A stretch of 7,050 bases of DNA, from contig CAJTNK010000100.1 in NCBI GenBank assembly GCA_910577885.1, positions 1 through 7,050 of the forward strand. Direction: 5' to 3'. The position numbers were made by a program, and so were the translations under genes. This stretch comes from an uncultured Rikenella sp. Lineage in GTDB: Bacteria > Bacteroidota > Bacteroidia > Bacteroidales > Rikenellaceae. The notes beneath the pieces are model-generated. The model saw nothing but the letters and a program-made list of their open reading frames with translations. It made no database searches and had not been told where the DNA came from. Positions 1-4,901 of this stretch are shown here, piece by piece (position 1 is the stretch's first letter; each line of letters begins with the position of its first letter).

Positions 1-927
1 GTTGAGCATCGCCGAGTAGATGCCGTAGGTGTATCCTTTGTCCTCGCGGAGGTTTTTGACCAGCCGCGAGCCGAAGTACCCCCCGAGCACCGTCGCCGCC
101 ACCTGAAGGCCGTTGAAGTCCGGGTCCCCCTTCGGGAAGAGCACCCGGCCGATCCGAATGGAGGATTGCAAAGCGCCGTCTCGTTTTTCGCGGATCAGGG
201 GCGTCGAGACCACCGGCGGCACCCCCGGATCGGCGGGCGCCGGGGCCGTCGGATCGAACCGCTCGAGGAACCGGCCCAAGGCCTGTTCGGTCTCGGCTCC
301 GATCCGTCCCGAAGCCACCGCAAAGAGGTTCCCGGCCGACCGGTAGTGAGCCGCATAGAACCGCCGCAGAGTCTCCGTCGTGAGCGCGTCGTACGCATCC
401 GCCGCCGCCACCCGCCCGTACGGATGCTCCCGGCCGAAAAGACCCTCCGAAAAGCGCTCCCGGGCCTGGTAAGCCGGTTTTTCGCGTTCGATCAGGAGCT
501 GTTGTTTGCGTTTCGAGGCGTATATCTCCAACTCCCGGTCCGGGAACTGCGGTTCGAAGAGGATCTCGCCCAGCAGTTCCAAGGTGCGGTCCAGAAAGCG
601 GCTCAGGCAGCTCACCGTCACTACCGCATAGTCGCGGTCGATCGACGTATCGTAATAGATGCCGTAAAAATCGAACTGCTCGGCCATCTGCGCCGCCGTA
701 TAGCGTGCCGTCCCCTCGCTCATGAGGTTCAGGACGGTCGACGCGGCAAAAGCCGCCGACTGGTAGCGGGTTCCGGCCCCGAAAACGAGGCTCAGCCGAA
801 CCAGCGGTTGGGTTCCGGCGTCGATGGTCCACAGCCGGACGCCGTTCGACAGGTCGGTCCGCCGGGCCTCCGGAATACGGAGCCGGTCCGGAAGCTCGAA
901 CGGGGGCTGTACGGTGCGGTCTAACAT
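1..927 (-). CDS. M16-family peptidase, non-catalytic (R/Y-type) subunit, C-terminus cut by window edge
   Basis: This is an insulinase/pitrilysin-like (M16B) protein, 309 residues visible without a stop; the family is usually near 400-430, so roughly 100 residues lie outside the window. The N-terminal half-domain (about residues 20-220) lacks the HxxEH zinc motif: by eye, residues 63-67 read STVLN where His, Glu and His are expected. The second half-domain begins near residue 240 and keeps the R-x6-Y signature (Arg294, Tyr301, in LREDKGYTYG), which binds substrate in split-site M16 dimers. It should therefore be the partner of the zinc-bearing product of the gene just upstream, from which it is 55 nt away on the same strand. 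No signal peptide is visible, so a cytoplasmic location is inferred. I chose the ATG at 927 because the alternative in-frame ATG at 966 would add 13 residues with AT-rich codons unlike the rest of the gene, and homologues typically start at the LDRT segment. Family assignment is secure; inactivity alone is inferred. Confidence 0.9.
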   Translation of the reverse strand, partial: MLDRTVQPPFELPDRLRIPEARRTDLSNGVRLWTIDAGTQPLVRLSLVFGAGTRYQSAAFAASTVLNLMSEGTARYTAAQMAEQFDFYGIYYDTSIDRDYAVVTVSCLSRFLDRTLELLGEILFEPQFPDRELEIYASKRKQQLLIEREKPAYQARERFSEGLFGREHPYGRVAAADAYDALTTETLRRFYAAHYRSAGNLFAVASGRIGAETEQALGRFLERFDPTAPAPADPGVPPVVSTPLIREKRDGALQSSIRIGRVLFPKGDPDFNGLQVAATVLGGYFGSRLVKNLREDKGYTYGIYSAMLN

Positions 928-982
928 ACCTTTTGTATCTTGTTCTGCTTTTTTAGAAAGTTCCATGCCCGGAAAGCCCCGG

Positions 983-2227
983 CTACTCCTCCGCCGCCAC
1001 GTAGAGCAGCGTCGAACTGTTCTCCGCCCGGAAAACACGCCGCGCGGCGGCCTGTATCTCCTCCCGCGTCACCGAGTCGTGCTCCGCCACCTCCGTATCG
1101 ATCATCGCCGCGTCGCCCAGCATCTCGAAATAGGCCAGGTTCATCGCCTTGTTCAACACATTGATCTCGCTGAAAATCTGGTTGGCCTCGAACTTGTTCT
1201 TGACCTTCTCCAACTCGTAGTCACCGACCGGTTCGGTTTTCATGCGATCGAGTTCGCTCCACAACGCCGCCTCGGCCTCCCCGAGCGACACGCCCTCCAT
1301 CACATGGCCCGTGACCACGAACAGACCCGGGTCGACATCCCCCGAGATATAGGCGTTGACACTCGAAAACAGCGGCGACTCCTTCACCAGCCGCTGGTAC
1401 AAGCGACTCGAGGTGCCGTTGCTGAGCAGATCCGAGACCACGTCACACACCACCGCCTCGCGACTCACCCGCGGCCCCATGTGGAACACGATGTAGATCA
1501 CCGACGCCGGCACCGGCCGACGCACTTCGAGCCGCCGCGGAGCGGTCTGTTCCGGTTCCTGCGGGATGTCGTCCTGCGGCACCGGCTCGCCCGCCGGAAT
1601 CGGACCGAACCACCGGTCGACCGCCTCGAAAACCCGTTCGGCCTCGAAATCCCCCGCAATCGAGAGAATGGCATTCCCGGGCCGATAATACCGCGCAAAG
1701 AAAGCCCGCACCTCCTCCATCGAAGCCCCCCGGATGTGTTCGATGTCCCGCCCGATCGTAGCCCACCGATAAGGGTGACGCTCGTAAGCCAGCGGCCTCA
1801 ACAGCAACCAGATATCGCCGTACGGCTGATTCAGGTAGCGCTGGGCGAACTCCTCGACCACCACCTTGCGCTGCACCTCGAGGCTGCGTTCGTCGAAAGC
1901 CAACCCCAACATCCGGTCGCTCTCCAACCAAAGGGCCGTTTCGAGGTTCTCGCGCGGCAGCGCCAGGTAGTAGTTCGTATAGTCGTTGTTCGTAAAAGCG
2001 TTGTTCTCGCCGCCGGCCAGCTGCACCGGCGTATCGTAATCCGGCACGTGGACCGACCCGCCGAACATCAGGTGTTCGAACAAGTGGGCGAATCCCGTGC
2101 GGTCGTACGACTCGTTGCGAGCCCCCACCCGGTAGAGCACGTTGACGGCCGCCATCGGAGTCGACGGGTCCTCGTGGACCAATACCGTGAGACCGTTGGC
2201 GAGGATCTTTCTCTGGAATGCGATCAT
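983..2227 (-). CDS. M16-family zinc peptidase, catalytic (HxxEH) subunit
   Basis: A 414-residue M16B metallopeptidase that should cleave peptides or unfolded segments using one zinc ion. The zinc site is HLFEH at residues 48-52, with the third ligand at Glu125 or Glu126 in VVVEEF, about 74 residues later as the family requires. The typical opening strand (ILANGLTVLVHED) and the GGENNAFTNNDYTNYY segment, which follows the active-site helix, are also present. In the second half-domain, the region matching the R/Y signature reads LVKESPLFSS, so both Arg and Tyr are missing; the adjacent downstream gene supplies them. The two products thus look like complementary halves of one heterodimeric enzyme, encoded as a two-gene operon with this gene first. 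There is no signal peptide. The start at 2227 is chosen because the reading frame upstream (to 2344) is low-complexity and a -7 promoter box lies only 8 nt before this ATG. Substrate unknown. Confidence 0.95.
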   Translation of the reverse strand: MIAFQRKILANGLTVLVHEDPSTPMAAVNVLYRVGARNESYDRTGFAHLFEHLMFGGSVHVPDYDTPVQLAGGENNAFTNNDYTNYYLALPRENLETALWLESDRMLGLAFDERSLEVQRKVVVEEFAQRYLNQPYGDIWLLLRPLAYERHPYRWATIGRDIEHIRGASMEEVRAFFARYYRPGNAILSIAGDFEAERVFEAVDRWFGPIPAGEPVPQDDIPQEPEQTAPRRLEVRRPVPASVIYIVFHMGPRVSREAVVCDVVSDLLSNGTSSRLYQRLVKESPLFSSVNAYISGDVDPGLFVVTGHVMEGVSLGEAEAALWSELDRMKTEPVGDYELEKVKNKFEANQIFSEINVLNKAMNLAYFEMLGDAAMIDTEVAEHDSVTREEIQAAARRVFRAENSSTLLYVAAEE

Positions 2228-2235
2228 AGCGACCC

Positions 2236-2243
2236 CAAAGATA
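2236..2243 (-). promoter_or_regulatory. Bacteroidota -7 promoter box for the M16 operon
   Basis: On the minus strand this reads TATCTTTG, an exact match to the Bacteroidota -7 consensus TAnnTTTG. I see no good TTG-type -33 element at the expected distance. The box ends 8 nt before the ATG at 2227, so transcription would start only a few bases upstream of the codon, giving a very short or leaderless mRNA. The next in-frame Met (residue 25) would remove the conserved NGLTV strand, so moving the start downstream is unlikely. Confidence 0.6.
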
Positions 2244-2317
2244 CGCAAACTTCTCCGGAATTCTCGCCCTCCCGAACCCCACCCGAAGCCCGAAAAATCC
2301 GAAAATCCGACAACACC

Positions 2318-2339
2318 GCAAAAATGGAACCGTTTTTGC
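2318..2339. repeat. Inverted repeat in the divergent intergenic region
   Basis: Arms GCAAAAA (2318-2324) and TTTTTGC (2333-2339) are perfect complements separated by 8 nt; the inner GG/CC (2326-2327 and 2330-2331) also matches. It lies between the divergently transcribed M16 operon and the thioredoxin-like gene, 90 nt from each start. It could be an operator or part of the thioredoxin gene's leader. A terminator is not expected between divergent genes. Each arm also resembles a degenerate TTTG-type promoter box, so function is uncertain. Confidence 0.4.
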
Positions 2340-2427
2340 ACCATCGTTCCTCGCGGGCAACGCGAGAAAAGCCGCCCCCGCGCCGATCGGCCCGTACAGA
2401 CATTACCCTCAAACCCGATACAGCGTC

Positions 2428-2808
2428 ATGAAACTGAAGAAAATCACCGACTCGGAACTGCAAACCATCGTCCGCCCCTGTGCCGACCGTCCCGGCGGCT
2501 GGGAGTCGCCCGAGGGACGTCCCCTCGTGGTGGACTTCTACGTACCGTGGTGCAAACCCTGCCTGGCAATGACCCCGCTGCTCGAGGAGGTGGCCGAGGA
2601 GTATGCCGGGCGGGTCGACTTCTACCAGGTGGACATCGACCGCGAGAGACGAACCGCCGTCCGGTTCCGCGTTCGGAACGTCCCGGCACTGGCCTTCATC
2701 TCGTGCGACGAGGCGAGCCGCCTGGAGGTCGGCTCGATGACCAAAGCGGCCCTCCGCGAAGCCATCGAACGCCTCCTGCGGCCGGTCCTGCGACCCGTCC
2801 TCCCCTGA
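2428..2808 (+). CDS. Thioredoxin-like protein with WCKPC active site
   Basis: A 126-residue single-domain thioredoxin-fold protein, expected to be a cytoplasmic dithiol-disulfide oxidoreductase. The redox motif WCKPC is at residues 41-45 (thioredoxin proper has WCGPC; Lys replaces Gly). The buried aspartate of thioredoxin matches Asp36 in VVDFYVPWC, and the cis-proline loop is NVPAL with Pro86. The strand VDFYQVDID (63-71) and the C-terminal helix (about 105-117) complete the fold. Compared with E. coli thioredoxin (about 108 residues) it has a longer N-terminal loop (CADRPGGWESPEGRP, 18-32) and a short Pro-rich tail. There is no signal peptide or lipobox, which argues against a periplasmic ResA/TlpA role. 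It is divergent from the M16 operon and 189 nt upstream of the decarboxylase gene. The start follows an A/C-rich leader without a Shine-Dalgarno sequence. Family certain; partner reductase and substrates cannot be read from sequence. Confidence 0.92.
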   Translation: MKLKKITDSELQTIVRPCADRPGGWESPEGRPLVVDFYVPWCKPCLAMTPLLEEVAEEYAGRVDFYQVDIDRERRTAVRFRVRNVPALAFISCDEASRLEVGSMTKAALREAIERLLRPVLRPVLP

Positions 2809-2881
2809 ACCGCACCCGCCCGGCACATCCCCCTCGCCGTGAAATTCCTCCGACGGATGCGGAGAAACCGAAAAATGATTG

Positions 2882-2889
2882 CATCTTTG
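2882..2889 (+). promoter_or_regulatory. Candidate -7 promoter box for the decarboxylase gene
   Basis: CATCTTTG matches the Bacteroidota -7 consensus TAnnTTTG at all fixed positions but the first. It sits in a short AT-richer stretch (about 2872-2892) within otherwise GC-rich DNA, 74 nt after the thioredoxin-like stop. A start near 2895 would give a leader of about 100 nt before the ATG at 2998. No clear -33 TTG is seen at 19-21 nt spacing, so this is a moderate call. Confidence 0.4.
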
Positions 2890-2917
2890 CAGTCTGTTCT
2901 TCGGGGGATCGACCACG

Positions 2918-2936
2918 GATCCGGCCGAGCCGGATC
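2918..2936 (+). other. Hairpin in the decarboxylase leader
   Basis: GATCCGGC (2918-2925) and GCCGGATC (2929-2936) are perfect 8-bp complements around a 3-nt CGA loop. The GGATC at 2906-2910 could instead pair with GATCC at 2918-2922, so two folds compete. No T-tract follows, so it is not an intrinsic terminator for the thioredoxin gene. It lies 61 nt before the ATG at 2998 and could shape translation or mRNA stability; its function is unknown. Confidence 0.45.
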
Positions 2937-2997
2937 ACACCTCCGACCCCCCGACCAGCTCACTTACTTAACCTCCGCACCCTCCGGGCCGATACAG

Positions 2998-4392
2998 ATG
3001 AAAAACAAGTACATCGACCTCATCGAGCAAACCTTCGAATTTCCGCAGGATGAGTTTTCCGTCGTCGACAGCAACCTCCACTTCCACGACGTCCCCCTGA
3101 TGGAGATCATCAAACAGTACGGAACACCGCTCAAAATCACCTACCTGCCGAAGATCAGCGCACAGATCCAACGCGCCAAGAAGCTCTTCAACGTGGCGAT
3201 GGCCAAGGTCGACTACCGGGGGACCTACAACTACTGCTACTGCACGAAGAGTTCACACTTCTCGTTCGTGCTGGAAGAGGCCCTCAAGAACCGGATCAAC
3301 CTCGAGACCTCGTCGGCCTACGACATCCACATCATCAACGCCCTGTACGACGGCGGGCAGCTCGACAAAGACACGTTCATCGTCTGCAACGGCTACAAAC
3401 GGCCGCAGTATGTCGAGAACATCGCCGAGCTCATCAAACGGGGCTTCGTGAACACGATTCCCGTGATCGACAACAAGGAGGAACACGCGCTGCTGGACGC
3501 CGCCATCGACCGGTCGTGCAACATCGGCATCCGCATCGCATCGGAAGAGGAACCGAAGTTCGACTTCTACACCTCGCGGCTCGGGATCCGATACCGCGAG
3601 ATCAAGAACTACTACCTCGAAAAGATCAAGCCCAACCGCAAGTTCCGGCTCAAGATGCTGCACTTCTTCATCAACACCGGCATCCGGGACACGGCGTACT
3701 ACTGGAACGAGCTGTCGAAGTGCCTGGCGGTCTACTGCGAGCTGAAAAAGGTGTGTCCGGAGCTCGACTCCCTGAACATCGGAGGCGGCTTCCCGATCAA
3801 AAACTCGCTGGCCTTCGACTACGACTACGAATACATGGCCGAAGAGATCGTGGCCCAGATCAAAAACTACTGCAACCTCAACGACATCGAAGAACCGAAC
3901 ATCTTCACCGAGTTCGGATCGTTCACCGTGGGCGAGAGCGGCGCGACGCTCTACTCGATCATCAACCAGAAGCAGCAGAACGACCGCGAGCTCTGGTACA
4001 TGATCGACTCCTCGTTCATGACCACCCTGCCGGACACCTGGGGGATCAACCAACGGTACATGATGCTGCCGATCAACAACTGGGACAAGGAGTACCAACG
4101 GGTCTTCCTGGGGGGGCTCACCTGCGACAGCGAAGACTACTACAACGCCGAGGCGCATCAGAATGCCATCTTCCTGCCGAAACTCTGTCCGGGCGAGACG
4201 CAGTACATCGGCTTCTTCCACACGGGGGCCTATCAGGAGTCGTTGGGGGGGTACGGCGGTATCCAACACTGCCTGATTCCGGCGCCGAAGCACATCATCA
4301 TCGACCGCGACAAGGAAGACAACGAATATTACACCCGCCTCTTTGCCAAGGAGCAGAGCTACCGGTCGATGATGCGGATTCTGGGCTATTGA
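2998..4392 (+). CDS. Fold-type III PLP-dependent decarboxylase, arginine decarboxylase-like
   Basis: A 464-residue enzyme of the alanine racemase/ornithine-DAP-arginine decarboxylase fold, which removes the alpha-carboxyl group of a basic amino acid using pyridoxal phosphate. The PLP Schiff-base lysine is Lys84 (CYCTKSSH), at the end of the first barrel strand. Also visible are SRLGI (193-197), the His of MLHFF (His222), the glycine-rich phosphate loop IGGGFP (261-266), an EFGS segment (305-308) replacing the usual EPGR, the catalytic cysteine motif LTCDSED (Cys376), and HTGAYQ with Tyr412. The last two contribute to the partner subunit's site in an obligate dimer. Length matches the roughly 460-residue Bacteroidota proteins annotated as arginine decarboxylase, not classical SpeA (about 630), so polyamine (agmatine) synthesis is the best inference. 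DAP or carboxynorspermidine decarboxylase is less likely because of length. The start at 2998 is preferred over an in-frame ATG at 2839, whose extra 53 residues look like noncoding leader. No adjacent pathway genes are seen. Confidence 0.88.
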   Translation: MKNKYIDLIEQTFEFPQDEFSVVDSNLHFHDVPLMEIIKQYGTPLKITYLPKISAQIQRAKKLFNVAMAKVDYRGTYNYCYCTKSSHFSFVLEEALKNRINLETSSAYDIHIINALYDGGQLDKDTFIVCNGYKRPQYVENIAELIKRGFVNTIPVIDNKEEHALLDAAIDRSCNIGIRIASEEEPKFDFYTSRLGIRYREIKNYYLEKIKPNRKFRLKMLHFFINTGIRDTAYYWNELSKCLAVYCELKKVCPELDSLNIGGGFPIKNSLAFDYDYEYMAEEIVAQIKNYCNLNDIEEPNIFTEFGSFTVGESGATLYSIINQKQQNDRELWYMIDSSFMTTLPDTWGINQRYMMLPINNWDKEYQRVFLGGLTCDSEDYYNAEAHQNAIFLPKLCPGETQYIGFFHTGAYQESLGGYGGIQHCLIPAPKHIIIDRDKEDNEYYTRLFAKEQSYRSMMRILGY

Positions 4393-4400
4393 CCCGGGGC

Positions 4401-4463
4401 GCGCACCCGTTGGGTGTTTTGCTAGGGTTTGTCTTTGCTCGTTTTTCTCGCCCGCATGGCCAG
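4401..4463 (+). repeat. Mosaic repeat unit, copy 1 (full length)
   Basis: The unit opens with a CACCC-GTT-GGGTG hairpin (4404-4416) followed by TTTT, continues through GCTAGGGTT, and ends with TTTCTCGCCCGCATGGCCAG (4444-4463). It begins 8 nt after the decarboxylase stop codon, so the hairpin plus T-tract may act as a weak terminator for that gene (5-bp stem plus one G-T pair). Confidence 0.6.
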
Positions 4464-4493
4464 TACCGGGTGCCGAGAGGCACCGCCCCCGCG

Positions 4494-4522
4494 GCGCACC
4501 CGTTGGGTGTCTTGCTAGGGTT
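4494..4522 (+). repeat. Mosaic repeat unit, copy 2 (truncated, direct)
   Basis: These 29 nt match 4401-4429 at 28 positions (T to C at 4511) and keep the CACCC-GTT-GGGTG hairpin (4497-4509) and the GCTAGGGTT segment. After 4522 the sequence diverges, so the second half of the unit is missing. Confidence 0.65.
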
Positions 4523-4585
4523 CTCTCCGCTTTAGTTGGGCCGCCGCCCGCGCAGGGCAGTTCTCTCAAGATTCCGCGCGCTGGC

Positions 4586-4625
4586 GGATATTGGCAAAAC
4601 AACTCACGTTGTTTCGCCAATATCC
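4586..4625. repeat. Long near-perfect hairpin, 18-bp arms
   Basis: GGATATTGGCAAAACAAC (4586-4603) and its complement at 4608-4625 pair at 17 of 18 positions (only A4596 against C4615 fails), around a 4-nt TCAC loop. Further out, GCTGG (4580-4584) can pair with CCAGC (4630-4634), and GCGC stretches beyond that extend the stem through small bulges. No T-tract follows on either strand, so it is not a standard terminator. This AT-richer palindrome stands out from the GC-rich surroundings and could be a cruciform, protein-binding site or folded RNA. Confidence 0.75.
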
Positions 4626-4693
4626 TACTCCAGCACTCGCGCGCGGGTGCCGCTCGGCACGCGAACCGGGCTGTGTCTACCCTAATAAAGGCC

Positions 4694-4730
4694 CGCGCCG
4701 TGACGCGAACGCGTCCGCCACGGAGGCGCG
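4694..4730. repeat. GC-rich hairpin
   Basis: The outer arms CGCGCC (4694-4699) and GGCGCG (4725-4730) pair, followed by GTG/CAC (4700-4702 with 4719-4721) across a 3-nt bulge. As an alternative inner fold, GACGCG (4702-4707) pairs with CGCGTC (4710-4715). It immediately precedes, and overlaps by a few bases, the third copy of the mosaic repeat. No function can be assigned. Confidence 0.5.
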
Positions 4731-4788
4731 CCCATAGGGCGTCCTACCGGGCTTTTCTCTGCCAAAACTTTCTCGCCCGAATAGCCAG
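4726..4788 (+). repeat. Mosaic repeat unit, copy 3 (full length, diverged)
   Basis: This copy aligns end to end with 4401-4463 with only small indels: a CGCCC-ATA-GGGCG hairpin (4729-4741), then a CGGGCTTTTCTCTGCC stretch, then TTTCTCGCCCGAATAGCCAG (4769-4788), which matches the copy-1 terminus at 18 of 20 positions. The second stem pair is A-T in copy 1 and G-C here, a compensated change that preserves the hairpin. Confidence 0.55.
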
Positions 4789-4790
4789 GT

Positions 4791-4808
4791 AAAACACCCT
4801 ACGGGTGC
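4791..4808 (-). repeat. Mosaic repeat unit, copy 4 (inverted, partial)
   Basis: Read on the minus strand, these 18 nt match 4403-4420 at 17 positions and form a CACCC-GTA-GGGTG hairpin followed by TTTT. It starts 2 nt after the end of copy 3, so the two copies face each other. Confidence 0.55.
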
Positions 4809-4843
4809 GAGCGGCACCCGGACGGAAGACAAAATCACCCAAC

Positions 4844-4880
4844 AAAAAACAGGGACACTTTTGGTAATAAAGTGTCCCTG
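4844..4880 (-). terminator. Intrinsic terminator of the DEAD-box helicase gene
   Basis: CAGGGACACTTT and its exact complement form a 12-bp perfect stem (4850-4861 with 4869-4880) around a 7-nt loop. On the minus strand the stem is followed at once by six T residues (4849 down to 4844) and then GTTG. The stem begins 21 nt after the helicase stop codon. On the plus strand no T-tract follows, so it serves the minus strand only. Confidence 0.9.
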
Positions 4881-4901
4881 TCATTCAAACCAATCAAAGC
4901 C

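Larger units (their letters stand above)
4393..4849. repeat. Gene-free mosaic repeat and hairpin region between convergent genes
   Basis: No convincing gene lies here. The stretch is built from related short modules in both orientations: copies at 4401-4463, 4494-4522 and 4726-4788 on the plus strand and an inverted one at 4791-4808. Each carries a small CCC-N3-GGG stem. The 13-mer CGGGTGCCGCTCG at 4644-4656 recurs inverted at 4808-4820, and its first nine bases recur at 4467-4475. Further hairpins occur at 4469-4484 (GGTGCC arms), 4586-4625, 4647-4660 (GTGCCG arms), 4694-4730 and 4802-4820 (CGGGTGC arms). The composition suggests a REP/BIME-like intergenic element or the remnant of a small non-autonomous element. 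No flanking target duplication is evident. Confidence 0.7.

Noticed and set aside
928..966. Earlier ATG at 966 for the second M16 subunit
   Set aside because: The 13 extra codons are AT-rich, unlike the gene's GC-rich codon use, and look like an A-rich untranslated leader. It remains possible.
824..2431. A 535-codon open frame on the plus strand opposite the M16 genes
   Set aside because: It is a shadow of the M16 peptidase; the translation is low-complexity Arg/Pro/His-rich and crosses two real genes and an intergenic region.
2839..2997. Upstream in-frame start for the decarboxylase adding 53 residues
   Set aside because: The added sequence spans the promoter-like box and hairpin and reads as basic, unconserved sequence, while the protein from 2998 already has the full fold.
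4586..4625. The long hairpin as an intrinsic terminator for the decarboxylase gene
   Set aside because: No T-tract follows the stem on either strand.
4393..4850. CRISPR array or tRNA-like element in the repeat region
   Set aside because: The repeats are not evenly spaced, are in mixed orientation and have no uniform spacers. No cloverleaf with a T-loop or CCA end could be found.
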